DNA of 64,000 nt from Agrypnia vestita (Eukaryota > Arthropoda > Insecta > Trichoptera > Phryganeidae). Made by a program: the position numbers and the translations under genes. The notes under the pieces were generated by a model. That model did no database searches and was not told the origin of the DNA. It was given only the letters and a program-made list of their open reading frames with translations. Positions 1 through 10,461 of this stretch are shown piece after piece. Where the stretch lies: positions 186,001 to 250,000 of the forward strand of contig JADDOH010002290.1 of NCBI GenBank assembly GCA_016648135.1, in the 5' to 3' direction. Within the stretch, counting starts at the first letter, position 1; every line of letters begins with the position of its first letter.

Positions 1-399
1 CCCAATTTCCGCACTTATCAATTTCGCTTCGGTTTATTTCGCTACGTAAGAACTTTCCAGAATATTGCTGTCAAATTACCGCTCGCTTGTCACCACTGGT
101 CTCTCGCAACTCGCCGGCACCGCTCGCTTGGCCAGCCTGGCCCGCAGCTCGAGACTGCCTTCGCTTTGTTATCGCCTGTCGACCGCGTTCAAAAAAACAA
201 CAGACTCCTCCTTACTCCCGTGTGCCATATTTATATTCGCTAATGCTGATATGAAATTCCCAGACGTTTCCAGCATTAACGAGAACTTTCTCGCGGTTTC
301 CAAACATTTGGAAATGTTTCTCGTAAGCCGTAGATTATGCTAGGCCGTTCTGGAATCTTCGGTAGTATTTTAATCATTTCAAACAACTGTCACTTGACA
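1..399 (-). mobile_element. LTR-like fragment, cut by the window edge
   Basis: Read on the minus strand, this begins near 399 with TGTCAAGTGACAG and contains a TATA-like box (GAATATAAATATGG) followed by a GC-richer stretch and the phrase GCGAAATAAACCGAAGCG. The same order of blocks, including AGAACGGCCTAG and AAAGTTCT..GCGAAATAAACCG, recurs in the LTR-like copy near 20.4 kb. I infer a long terminal repeat of an LTR retrotransposon, truncated by the window start. No gag or pol coding was seen beside it. An open frame at 65-343 on the plus strand is antisense to this and is not considered a gene. Confidence 0.5.
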
Positions 400-1300
400 T
401 GCGTGTGTGATTCTTTTTAGCCTTGTTACAATATTTTGGGCAGTCTTCCAGGCATCCATCTTCCCTCTGGTTTCCCATGTAGGGCAAGATGTGGTAGTCG
501 TTCTTTCCACATGGTCTCTTTAATACCTTCTTCTTTGTCTCCTTCATCTGACAACATCTCGGATATCACACATTTTTCTTATTCTGTCGCATAGAGTCTT
601 TCTTGCCTGTTCAGAGGGTTTTTATCTCTGAAGGTTCTAAAAAGTGATTCATTACATATTATGTCAATTCTTTTTTCGATGCCATAGACTAATATTGTTA
701 ATTATTATAAAAATTATTACATAATATACCAATGTATAACTATTTATGTCAGGATATACATAATTCATAAATTAATATACTTATTTCCTTCAGTAATGTT
801 TCAGAAATCTACAATAATAGATAATCTATGTACATTTCAAATGTAGGCATGCTCATACTTCATTGAAAAATATTTTTGACTTATTTTATTATACTTCTGA
901 GCCCTTGATACGTTTCTTTAGGAGCTTTTTTCCTAATGAAAATTTATATTCTAACCACACCATTTGATAATTTATGTCTTACTTTATTAAATTATTAATA
1001 CAAACAGCATGAGACCTTACGTCATAAGCGCGATAATGCAAGTGCTAAAGAATAGATTGGCAACCAGCCTTCTAATATTCGGGCTAGTTAAGGTGAGTTA
1101 TGTGAAAAATATTGAATAATGGATTAGGGTGACCAATATTGTATTGAACCAGCGTAGACTCGGCGTTTCTCAGGTGCAGACAAATCATTTATTTTGTAAA
1201 ATGTTCAAAGTGAAACATTGTGGAAATTCATTTTTAATATGTTAAATATGAACTGAATTGAAAAACACTGTTTTTTTCCACTATAGGTATATTTTATTTA
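400..1300. other. AT-rich stretch with no recognisable feature
   Basis: No open frame with coding character, tRNA-like fold or clear repeat was seen. It is probably intron or intergenic DNA upstream of the synaptotagmin exons. Confidence 0.5.
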
Positions 1301-1304
1301 AATA

Positions 1305-1954
1305 TTAAAACGTTTTCGAGATCAGTCCCATTATCAATAACAAAATTTCAACTTAACTTTACGAACGGACGGACGGACGGACAGACAACGAAATTATTAT
1401 GTTTGATGACGTACGTGTAAATATCAATACGTTATGAATTTTTTTCTTTCAAAGCGAATTTTTGAAAAATAATGGAATTAATTTCGGTTGGATGGTTTGC
1501 GTGCTTATTCAACCATGGTTAGATATTCTAGAATAAACTTAATTGGGTGTATATCTAAATAGTACATAATTGATTGGCTCTTCTAAACCTCGAAATGTAC
1601 ACGAAATGAAATCGACAGACGTAGAGACAGACGGACACAAGGAAATTATTATGTTTGATAATTAATAGGACATACATGATTACTTTGTAATCACCTATAT
1701 AGTGATGTTGCTATCGCCGATATACTGAAATACGGTACATATAGGACTTAGCAAAGACTCATTTAATGTTCCGCCCAATCACCAGGGCTTAGAATACATT
1801 TAAATTCCGACAGGGGGTATATAAAAAAAAGTTGAAATATTTGGGGAAAAGTCGTCATTACTATATCATGGGTGCTGGCTATAAATAAGTAAAATACTTA
1901 TTCTTGACGAACCGGCATCTAAAAGTACCGTCATTTATGACGGGTTACAGCTAG
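1305..1954 (+). mobile_element. Helitron-like remnant with a 3' terminus at 1954
   Basis: The right end has the Helitron 3' signature: a 7-bp hairpin (CCGTCATTTATGACGG, 1928-1943), a short spacer and a terminal CTAG (1951-1954) followed by T. Upstream are two blocks of GGAC/ACAGAC-rich sequence (1366-1386 and about 1610-1640) followed by AAATTATTATGTTTGAT. These blocks recur near 12.6 kb, and in the opposite orientation near 61.25 kb ahead of the second CTAG end. The left end of the element was not located, so the start given is approximate. No Rep/helicase coding is present; it would be non-autonomous. Confidence 0.5.
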
Positions 1955-2043
1955 TTCTTAAATAAATTTTGTTAAACATATTTAACTGTGAATAGTTGCG
2001 GATATTTTATACGGACCGTATTTTTTTCCGAGAAACGACTCTC

Positions 2044-2077
2044 GACGTTTCGTTGAATACTTATTCGACGTCATCAG
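2044..2077 (-). other. Hammerhead-like motif (CTGATGA..GAAACGTC)
   Basis: On the minus strand CTGATGA is followed by an inverted repeat (CGTcGAATA / TATTCaACG) and then by GAAACGTC. Three bases before CTGATGA (CTC) can pair with the three after GTC (GAG), as stem I of a hammerhead would require. This layout is known from ribozymes in Penelope-like retroelements. Activity is an inference only. Confidence 0.4.
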
Positions 2078-2114
2078 GAGGACGACCTTTACCCGCGGAG
2101 GTAGAGGGCGGACT

Positions 2115-2230
2115 GATTACTGCATTCGAAGCCGCAAATTATATGCACTTTTTTGTGGAGTGTTCACTTCTTCTACAATGAACACTCCACAACAACGTGC
2201 ATATAATTTACGGCCTCGAAAGCAGTAATC
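2115..2230. repeat. Imperfect foldback with about 52-bp arms
   Basis: Arms 2115-2166 and 2179-2230 are inverted copies with a few mismatches around a 12-nt centre. The arm sequence (TGTGGAGTGTTC, ..GCATATAATTTACGGCC) recurs at about 5855-5905, where on the minus strand it is part of a peptide ending in YNLRPRKQ. It is therefore a dispersed TE end. Confidence 0.65.
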
Positions 2231-2280
2231 GGTCTTCTATCAGTTCTTCTACAGTGAACATATTATTTTAAATATTTTTC

Positions 2281-2345
2281 TGATAACTATTATGACATGG
2301 CCTGTCACCCGATTTCGGCTTAACGTCTAGATACGAGACACCCTG
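2281..2345 (-). mobile_element. Single terminal inverted repeat of a TA-type DNA transposon
   Basis: The terminal sequence ..CGATTTCGGCTTAACGTCTAGATACGAGACACCCTG, followed by TA, matches the inverted termini of the element at 8732-9121. Only one end is present here, so this is a remnant. Confidence 0.5.
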
Positions 2346-2959
2346 TATAAGCGTATAAGTTGAATCTAAGTATCATCTATAAAGTGCAAACGATGGTGAG
2401 TAGCCATATTATACTCTTCTAAAAGGTGGATTTATGAAAATTATTATAATTTTTATAATCCATTATATTAACCAAATACATCAATGACGTCAGAAAAATT
2501 CCTAGAAGGACACCTGTGAAATAATATGATACATTTCTTTTCACGATTACCTCCAATGTAGAAAATTGAAAAACAATATTTTCAAAAGAACGAAATATAA
2601 TTTACAATTCCATCGGGAATATTTTTTTAAGGTATCAAAGTAACTTGATATTTAAGCAACATTTCAGTAACTGTATACCGTGAGGCTTATTGCGTAATGT
2701 AATTGATAAAAAATTGGGAAAAGGATATCGAAAGGGATGAAAAAAAAATTGTGAAGAAAACTTACTTTAACCCTCCCCATTCCAGGTATAGTGACCCAGT
2801 AAAACATGTAATATTTCCGTAAGAAAGTCTTATATAAAATTTATATTTTATTTAACTTATGCTTTATAAAACATTTATCCCTAGAAATCACAAGTGGAAA
2901 ACCAATTATGAAATACTAATTGTACAAAAAACAATTATTTCTTAATATTTACCTTCTGA
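2346..2959. other. AT-rich stretch with no recognisable feature
   Basis: Nothing with coding character or clear repeat structure was seen. Confidence 0.4.
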
Positions 2960-3918
2960 TTAGCTTGTTGGTGTAGTGGTCATGACGCTTACCGAGTGAT
3001 CTGGTGATCTGTGGTTTGAGCTCCATTCCAAGACACCAGCAAGTTAGTCCTGTTATCATAGCGCAAGCGTTTATCTTATTTTGAAAATAGTAAGATTATT
3101 GATACGACATACATTTCGTGATCACATCTCTATTTTTACTCCCTTTTTATCGATTTTTGACCCTTTTCCCGTGATCAAATCGAGCTGAAACTTTGCAAGC
3201 AGACTCGTGGCGACGATCAAGAACATCTATGAAATTTTCGTTAAAAAATAATAATAATTATAGTATAATTTTGGATTTCTCAAATTTTTAATAGTTTTTT
3301 CAAATTGGAATCATTACAAAAGTTTGATTACTAGCAACGGTGGCCCGATAACGTCGCGGAATATTTTCTAAATTTGAATTACTCCGTCAGTATACATAAT
3401 AGGTACTTCACCACACAAAGCATGAAGTGTCTAATCAAAGCTCAAAACATCTGACATTTTAGAAATATATTAAATTACTGAAAGTTTAGTGTTATGTTAT
3501 ATGTTTTAATTCTCTTTAATTGTTATTATATTTTGTGTAAATGAAGGGTGTAAAATTAAAACTTGGTTTTTATGGGTTACTTTATTATAAAATACAATTG
3601 GATATGAATTTAATATTTATATATAGAATTTAATAATTTAAAAAAATGGAGGAAAATTCACATCCGGCATATCCATAGGCCACCCTATAGAAAAACCTGT
3701 TCTGACGTAGGTAGCTTTTTATCATTTTTATACCTTTTTTTTAATAGAGATGAGAACACGGAATACGTGTCGCATCAATATTCTTACTATTCTCAAACTA
3801 AGCCAAAAACCTGTGTTATGAAAATAGGACTAACTTTCTGGTGTCTTGGAATGGGGTTCAAACCAGCGAACACCAGATCACTAGGCGAGCGTCATGACAA
3901 TTACACCAACAAGCTAAT
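2960..3918. mobile_element. Composite element bounded by two inverted tRNA-type SINEs
   Basis: A tRNA-derived SINE (2960-3130, plus; A-box-like TTGGTGTAGTGGTCATGAC) and a second copy (3765-3918, minus) form terminal inverted repeats beginning ATTAGCTTGTTGG. The interior 3133-3575 carries a minus-strand copy of the MITE also found at 18.7 and 48.8 kb. Other copies of the SINE tail, with the phrase TTCCGTGTTCGCATCTC, lie near 22.2, 27.3, 35.7 and 48.3 kb. Whether the whole 959 bp ever moved as a unit is unproven. Confidence 0.6.
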
Positions 3919-4201
3919 TTATCTAATCTATATATAATATTTATATTGAATGAAAGTACATACAATAAAAATCAAGAGTAAAAAATATTTAAAAATCTAA
4001 AAGTATTACGCGAGATGCAGGAAAAATGGAAATAAATGCATATGATAGTTTTACATTTCTTATCAAAACGAAGAAGAAATAAATAAATATAAACATAATA
4101 TATTGTTGAAAGAATATAATGAATACTTCATTTTATTTGCCCTTTTTCACATTTGAGGTAATTTTATGAAATTTAATATTTAAAAGCCATTTATGCTTGT
4201 A

Positions 4202-4620
4202 TTAGGTTGGTGCATTTTTTCCGTCGTATTTTTTCAAATACATATATCGTAACATAACTACAAACGAAAACAAACTCAAAAAATTGTACGTACAATTATA
4301 ATTCGGAGACGTATTCACCATCGACTTCAACTACTGCTTCCCATTTGTTTAAAAGACTGGTCCTGGTGGTGCAACTTTCATCATCTTCTACTGCCCCTAG
4401 AAAGAGCTGGTCATCAAAATCCGAAGATGTACCCTTTCCTGACTTGTCGTCCAAGCTGGTATCCCCAGTTCTAAAGTGAACAAACCACTCTTGGCACGCC
4501 CTTTAATTAATAGTTCCTTCGCCGAAAACAAAATGAGATTGCAAAATAACTCAGTAGCTTTCCACCTTTTCGCAAAACGGTACAGCATAATATGACATGT
4601 GTATGGTTTTCTATTTATAG
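4202..4620 (-). pseudogene. Internally deleted mariner (TTAGGTTGGT terminus)
   Basis: The left edge carries the widespread mariner terminus TTAGGTTGGTGCA (4202-). Read on the minus strand, the helix-turn-helix region is recognisable (CQEWFVHFRTGDTSLDDK..) and is followed soon after by a transposase C-terminus (KWEAVVEVDGEYVSE). The catalytic core between the two is missing, so this is a deletion derivative. The opposite terminal repeat was not found. The TIR and HTH wording point to a mellifera/irritans-type mariner, different from the four cecropia-type copies elsewhere in the window. No function is expected. Confidence 0.65.
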
Positions 4621-4641
4621 AAAAGTTGTTGTGCGTCTGTT

Positions 4642-4669
4642 CTGATGAAGATATAATGGTATCGAAATC
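4642..4669 (+). other. Hammerhead-like motif
   Basis: CTGATGA is followed by AGATAtaatgGTATC, which can form a hairpin, and then by GAAATC. It is one of at least nine such motifs in the window. Confidence 0.35.
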
Positions 4670-4689
4670 GGTAGAAGTTAAAAAAAATC

Positions 4690-5335
4690 TGTGTAATTCT
4701 TACAACACAAGTATATCCTGGTAAGGACTTCATCCAAAATTGTAAAGGCTGATGATGATGTTGATAACATAGCAAAAAAATATAATATATTCATATAACA
4801 CACATACGTTATTTACAATCTTCTTGAATTATATTATTTGTTTGAAATATCTAAGTGTTCGAATTCCACAATATAATATATAATATAATAATAAATCAAT
4901 ATAATTATTTCTATAATTAACATTTAGTAAACAACTTCTTTTCTCAGAAGATATAACCTCATGAACAACATAGTGGTATAAATAGCTAACCTCATATAAT
5001 TATATGGTATAGCCTCGATATTAATTAAATGGACAAGTGATTAATTACTATCTTCTTTGTTCATAAAAGAGCACTTATTCTTTATTGGTTTTATATTAAA
5101 TGTAAGCACCTAACCAAAGTTATGGCTTCCATCGTTACAACATCAAAACAATAAGTAATACGTATAATGTATATTATTAACACATGGTCGTGTTTGTAGT
5201 TTATATGGTTTCTGAATGAGTTAAAGAACCTTTCTACATTAAAATTAATAAAGTATTATAAACATAAGACAAAAAAATATCTTTAAAATTTTAAATTCTA
5301 AAAATAGATCAACTAAATATAATGTGAAACTAGTA
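4690..5335. other. AT-rich stretch with no recognisable feature
   Basis: Low-complexity AT sequence; no coding or repeat structure was recognised. Confidence 0.4.
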
Positions 5336-5339
5336 AATG

Positions 5340-5780
5340 AGATATTATAAAACGTAGACAGTTTAAAATACTTAGGTGTAATTATGTTTCCTTTCTTGGA
5401 AGAATAAAAAGATATATAACTAAAAATACAAGTTTATTAATATACAAACTATGAGTCTCCCGCACATAGATTATTGTTTCAGTATATTATTTATAAGCAA
5501 TGAAGGAATATTAAAGAAACTTCAAACAGTACAAAACAGAGGGATGAGCATAATATTGATGTCTAATATTCGAACCAAAATAACAAAAATGTTGAATGCC
5601 CTAGGACTAGAAACAATAAATCAAAGAATAATAATAATAAGTATAATGTATTGGTGCAAATATTTAAAATTAAACACAGATTAGTACCCAAATACTTTCA
5701 GGACAGGATGAAGCTGAATAGGGATTTTCATTCTTACAATACAAGATGAAGCAACAACATAAGACTACCGAAGAAAAAAG
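5340..5780 (+). pseudogene. Non-LTR retrotransposon RT, C-terminal fragment
   Basis: Broken frames encode wording typical of the end of non-LTR reverse transcriptase polyproteins: NVDSLKYLGVIM near 5355, then PHIDYCFSILF..LKKLQTVQNRGM..LGLETINQRI (5451-5684), then NRDFHSYNTR near 5720. The YXDD catalytic region is absent. The reading frame is interrupted by stops and by the foldback that begins at 5781. The RT end resumes at about 6226-6318. Confidence 0.65.
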
Positions 5781-5846
5781 AAACACCTCACAAAATTATA
5801 TGATATACAATAGTCTTTGTATATCATATAATTTTGTGAGGTGTTT
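5781..5846. repeat. 30-bp-arm palindrome with 6-nt spacer
   Basis: Arms 5781-5810 and 5817-5846 are exact reverse complements around TAGTCT. It sits inside the decayed RT and marks the start of an inverted segment. Confidence 0.85.
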
Positions 5847-5849
5847 TTC

Positions 5850-6180
5850 TGCTTTCTAGGGCGTAAATTGTATGCACTTTGTTGTGGAGTGTTCTCTTCT
5901 TCTACAATAGAGGTCGCCAGTGTGCAATATGTACTAGTTACGTCGGCGGATTTTACTGCGACTTCTCTCAAGGGTTGAATCAGTGTCCTTAGAACAGGGC
6001 GCCATATACTTGATAGTTTATAACTGTCATCTCTATTGAAATTGGGATGTTTGTATATTTCAAAATCGTTACACGATTGAAGGAACACATAGGAGCAATT
6101 AAAAACAACAACTCCAATACATCGGCAATCTGCGAACATGCATCCAAAGGGAATCTCTGTCAGATTTGACAAAGCGAAAA
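5850..6180 (-). pseudogene. Inverted TE fragment with YNLRPR peptide
   Basis: The minus strand stays open over 5765-6172 and encodes ..FEIYKHPNFNRDDSYK.. followed by ..SIVEEENTPQQSAYNLRPRKQ... The phrase IYKHPNFNRDD is also encoded on the plus strand at 6226-6258, so this is a snap-back copy of the end of the neighbouring RT joined to another TE tail. YNLRPR-like peptides are common in retroelement polyproteins. This is not considered a host gene. Confidence 0.5.
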
Positions 6181-6221
6181 TCTTATCAACAGAACCTTAT
6201 ACCCAGCTTAGTGAGGGAGTC

Positions 6222-6318
6222 CATTGAATATACAAACATCCCAATTTCAATAGAGATGATGATATAAGGAGGTTTAAACAAGAGTGCAAAAATTTTATTG
6301 TAAAAACTTTTAAATGAC
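6222..6318 (+). pseudogene. RT C-terminal tail
   Basis: The plus strand encodes IYKHPNFNRDDDIRRFKQEC followed by KNFIVKTFK and a stop at 6316-6318, the usual FK..CK.FL ending of non-LTR reverse transcriptases. It completes the fragment started at 5340. Confidence 0.55.
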
Positions 6319-6530
6319 AAGATGGAATGCTATATGATTAAGTGAAATCATGTATTATTCCACACAATATTATGTATGGAACTCTATAATTAAGATAAAT
6401 AAAAAAATTACATACTCTACTTTATAGAGTATTTTTAATCTAGTGACTGAATTATATATATAGATTGTTGCTATGTTCTATGCAGACAAAAAATTGACTT
6501 AACAAACATTTTTTTGTTTTTCTTCCCCAG

Positions 6531-6656
6531 CCGGAGCTGTACAAGAATGAGCTGGTGAGGCAGTCGTCCACTGACAGCTCGGCGGACCTGGAGTTCTGTG
6601 GGAAGCTGCATTTTGCCCTGAGATACGACCAGGAGATTGAGGGATTAATTGTCAAG
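6531..6656 (+). CDS. Synaptotagmin, internal exon: linker and start of C2A
   Basis: This 126-nt exon encodes 42 residues: PELYKNELVRQSS.. then CGKLHFALRYDQEIEGLIVK. It is bounded by a strong acceptor (pyrimidine tract and CCCCAG, 6521-6530) and donor GTAATC at 6657. PELYK..S.DS....CGKL.F.LRYD.E is the hallmark linker and first C2A strands of the vertebrate Syt3/6/9/10 class; in insects the matching paralogues are Syt-alpha and Syt-beta. Synaptotagmins are vesicle membrane proteins whose C2 domains bind Ca2+ and phospholipid during exocytosis. The exon ends in phase 0 and joins in frame to 16058. GC content is clearly above its surroundings. The exons encoding the N-terminus and transmembrane segment were not seen upstream. 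Synaptotagmin is confident; the exact paralogue is not. Confidence 0.9.
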
Positions 6657-6837
6657 GTAATCATTCATATAATATTTCCCTCATGACAGTCCATATATCT
6701 CAAACGTCAGGAGGCCAATTTTCCATTGACCCAGAGACGTTACATTATATGTTTCAATAATTTTAGGAATGTTTCTTATTGGATATTTTTGTCTATAGTT
6801 GATTATGTTTGGTTTTACTTTTATAAATCACTTATTT

Positions 6838-6861
6838 ATCATCATCATCATCATCATCATC
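6838..6861. repeat. (CAT)n microsatellite
   Basis: About eight tandem CAT triplets. The His-rich frame they create is not evidence for a gene. Confidence 0.9.
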
Positions 6862-7057
6862 TTCACTCCCTTTTTCTGGTAGGCTCAAGGGCTCAAAGAC
6901 CTGTCAAGGTGTTTCTATATAATTATAAATAATGTTTTCAATTATATTACCAATGCGGAAGATAACTCAGCGCTCTGCGGAATTTAGACACTTGCTAATA
7001 ATCTTCTGGTTTATGTATTCTGGGGTATTATGCCGTGTTCTTACGATCTTTCTGGCT

Positions 7058-7092
7058 GACGTTTCGGATCTCATTGCAGGGTCCATCATCAG
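7058..7092 (-). other. Hammerhead-like motif (CTGATGA..GAAACGTC)
   Basis: The minus strand reads CTGATGA, a GGA..TCC hairpin, then GAAACGTC. The two halves of a stem I do not pair well here, so if it derives from a ribozyme it is probably inactive. Confidence 0.35.
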
Positions 7093-7624
7093 GGCTGATG
7101 TGTTATTGTGTGGTTAAGTATTGACTTGCAAAATAACACTCTTTGAGCTGTAGGTTTAAACTGACTAAGGAAGAACGAGGGGGATCATAACGTAAATGGT
7201 TGCGAATACCATAGTGGTGCAGTAATGTACTTTTACATTTTTTTTTAAATTTTACAGTGTATTTTATTATTACTTTTTAGTTTAATGTAAAAGTCAATCA
7301 CTGACTCGTTAACCAGACCGGTCTGTGGTAAAGGAGTGAGGTTAATTAATCCGCTGTGTGCAACAGTGAAATGTAAACTCTCTTGGTATACAAAATTAAA
7401 CGAACCAAATGACGTGTATGATTTTAATTTTAACGAAAGCTACCGAACAATTTTCACGATTTCAATCATAATTTTCAACGCAAAACGCGTCACGAAATCA
7501 CACTTATTTACTTTTTATACGCTGACGTTTTTTATTGTAAAGAACTCCATTTTTAATTTTTTTAAATAACAAAATCGTCTCACGATTTTGAGAGATCAAT
7601 ATTTTTTTATCCAAAATTAGAACG

Positions 7625-7655
7625 ACCGTTTCGGCAGATTATGCCATTATCAACT
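7625..7655 (-). other. Degenerate hammerhead-like motif
   Basis: The minus strand reads TTGATAATGGCataatctGCCGAAACGGTC: a TGAT..GGC..GCC hairpin followed by GAAAC. A similar degenerate copy lies at 1311-1340. Confidence 0.3.
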
Positions 7656-7811
7656 GATATTAGTTATTATCAACTAGTCTTTAGAAATCAATTAATTTCA
7701 ACTAGTCATTATCAACTAATGATCATAATCGCGTGTTGATTTTTCAAATTTTAAAAATAAAAACACACGTTCTTGAGAAAATTACAAAGATGATATGAAA
7801 TCCTAAGGAAA

Positions 7812-7875
7812 CGAACCCAAAATTCTCAGCATGACTAACCAGTGTAATGCCCATTAGGCTAGGTGGGCTGCCACA
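7812..7875 (-). repeat. tRNA-derived SINE head, degenerate
   Basis: It shares the order of words (CGAACCC.., AACCAGTGTAATGCCCATT) with the copies at 15408-15482 and 26879-26962. On the minus strand these match a tRNA A box and B box. The fold is broken. Confidence 0.4.
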
Positions 7876-8731
7876 AAGGTAAAACATGATCACAAATTCC
7901 CGCTAGATAGGTAGACATTTTAATGGAGTCCCAATGAATGGAATGGCTACTTACCTCAGAACAGGTAATTGATGTACCTAGCGAGGTAGGTAACGATAAA
8001 GGCCTGCACAAAAACTCTAAATTGTACTTATTACTATCTTACTCATAAACTCTATTGTTATCATATTTTTGCACATTATTTCTCATTATTTTGTGTGCGT
8101 GATACTACTGGCTTGTGATTTATTTAGTACGGACTTACTTGATTCTATCAGTGCTGAACAAAGGGCGAACTTTTGGTGAATAAATTTTCTCCACTCAAAG
8201 CAAAGGCGAACGTAAATATACAGAAGACGTTATTTCAAGATCAAAAATATATCTTTTGAAGTTACAAAGATAATACGCACATGAATAATTAATATTTTTA
8301 TGCCTTGTGCAAAAATTCAACACACTTCGTTTGAGTAAAAGCGTCCCCAACGCTTCCATTAGAACCGATTCGTTATTTATCTCGTTCATAACCGTTACGA
8401 CCAGCAACCGTTACATAAACAGAGAGATATTCCTCGAAAACAAAGTTTTAAGTGTTTTTGACTTTGGTCGCTTTATTGTTATGCCCCTACAATCTACCAG
8501 TTTTGATGGTTTCTTAGAAATGTGTGGTAAGCCAGACAAAACGCCTTCGGGTTGAAATACTAAACCTTTTAGAGCTTCAACTCGCTGCTCAAAATATAAG
8601 TAATCCCGAGAATCTAAAGCGAGAGAAATGAAAAATAATAGTTTTATTTGTTTGTTCACGGAATCTCTTAATACAGTTTAATTTTTTTTTATTATTTGCG
8701 GCTCCTTTTACAAAACATACATGTACATATA

Positions 8732-9121
8732 CACTGGGTCCCGTATCTCGACGTCAAGCCGAAGTCAGTCATAGTTATCAGAAAAATATTTTTAAAAAAT
8801 AAAAAAAAACAGTTAAAACTGGACAAAGTATTTATTTTGAATACTTGGTTTGGTCAAAATGTGACATTTTCTTCCAAGCTGGAGCGGTTGGCTTTGAAAT
8901 TTAGACAAAAATTTACAGAAGCATTATTCAGGATTGCATAATAATAAAAAATAAAAAAATAAGAAAAATAAAGATTTGTAGCAACAGGAGTGAAAAGGCC
9001 GACACACGGTGTAGATTTTTAATTAACACATGCTTACATTTTTTTAAATAGTTTTCTGGTAACTATTATGACTTGGCCTATCACTCGATTTCGGCTTGAC
9101 GTCGAGATACGGGATACCTTG
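8732..9121. mobile_element. 390-bp TA-type MITE with about 60-bp TIRs
   Basis: The termini are inverted copies containing CCCGTATCTCGACGTCAAGC and ATAGTTA, flanked on both sides by TA (8730-8731 and 9122-9123), as expected for a Tc1/mariner-type non-autonomous element. Frames inside do not resemble a transposase. A lone end of the same family is at 2281-2345. Confidence 0.65.
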
Positions 9122-9359
9122 TATATGTTGATTTTATAAAAATTAAACAAATATATAAAAATAATAAGATAAATCACATAATAAATAAAGCTGTTGAACG
9201 AAATTAATGATGGCTAATTAGTAAACAGCAAATCCGTACCAATATTTTACGAAATTATATAATACGTTGAAGAGTACATAAATGAATTTTTTTTTATATT
9301 GAATACTGTAATATTAAAAGTTAAAAATATTGCTTGTGTATCAATATTATGAAAGAGAG

Positions 9360-9798
9360 CAAAAATATTTGAGTGTATTGCACAATGTGGCGTCAGAAGA
9401 TATTTTTAATATTCACACATTTTCCGGTAAAATTGAGTGTCCTGATTCCAAAAATGTCATAAAATAACCCGGCACGCAAATATTTAACGAGCAATTCCAA
9501 TTTAAAGATCGCAATTATTTTCTTAGTAAGTTTGACAAATCAGCCTTTTTCTTTGAATTTTTACACGTATCTATGGATAAGTATTTGAATCATTGAATAA
9601 TTGTCTATAGTTCGCGTATCGTGTAGATAAAATGGCTGATTTGTCAAACTTACTAAGAAAGTTACTCGTTTAATATTTGCGTGCCGGGTTATTTTATGAT
9701 ATTTTTGGAATCAGGACACTCAATTATACCGGAAAATGTATTATTATTTAATACAGCTCCCAACGCCACATTGTGCACTTATCCCAAATATTTTGAGA
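9360..9798. mobile_element. Long-arm foldback element, about 440 bp
   Basis: The two halves are inverted copies across about 170-200 bp: the termini (AAATATTTG..GCACAATGTGGCG), the middle (TCCTGATTCC..CCCGGCACGCAAATATT) and the inner end (CTTAGTAAGTTTGACAAATC) are all matched, with small indels. A single strand would fold into one long hairpin. No coding is present. Confidence 0.75.
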
Positions 9799-9901
9799 AG
9801 AAAATAATATGAAAAAGACATTATACTTAATCATATTTGTTATAACGATATGGAAAGCAGGAAGATTAGCGCGTAGTAGGATGTCCGAATCCCTTGTAAT
9901 A

Positions 9902-10461
9902 TGTCACAACACAAGCGAAGGATCTACAAAGGCCTATAGCAATCTAGAGTTATCTACAATATTCTGGAAACCCCTGGAACAACCTAGAAGCGATGGGAAC
10001 CTTTTCTTTAATACTCGAAATGAAAAAAAAATCTCGAGAGTTCGATAAAACCAGCGGGGTTCGATAAAACCAGATGGGGTATAAGTACCGGGACTATACC
10101 GCGGCGCGAGAGTCCTGTTTTGACAGTTCGATCAGTGCAAAGTACGCACAAGACGACGCGCGACGGCCGGGGTACTCAGTCGTGAAATATCGCTGCGACA
10201 GATATTGAGCGAAATAATCGTGCGAGTACTTTCTTAAGTGACGAAATAAATATACGCGATAAACACTACGTGCGAGAATAGAATTTTCTACGAGCGATAT
10301 ATATAATGTTCACATACGATTTATACATTGCGAAATAGTGTAATTTAAAGAGCAGCTTTAAGATTAATTCGTGTTAAGTGACTTTTTCCATTTAATAATT
10401 AATTAATCGCTAATTAATTTCTAGTGTTTTCATTTATCTCCCGCAGCCACGACTTGTGACA
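9902..10461 (+). mobile_element. Solo-LTR-like element, 560 bp
   Basis: It starts TGTCACAA and ends TTGTGACA, the TG..CA inverted ends of an LTR. It has a TATA-like GGGGTATAAGTACC followed by a GC-rich block with CCGCGGCGCG, TTGACAGTTCG, CGACGGCC and CAGTCGTGAAAT. All of these recur in order in the copy near 20.4 kb. No target duplication is evident and no internal retroelement sequence follows, so I call it a solo LTR or relic. Confidence 0.6.

Noticed and set aside
5765..6172. Host gene of 135 residues on the minus strand
   Set aside because: The peptide overlaps inverted copies of a retroelement RT tail and a dispersed TE end; there is no independent support.
6726..6932. Open frame with a run of histidines
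   Set aside because: The His run is a (CAT)n microsatellite; the rest has no coding character or family resemblance.
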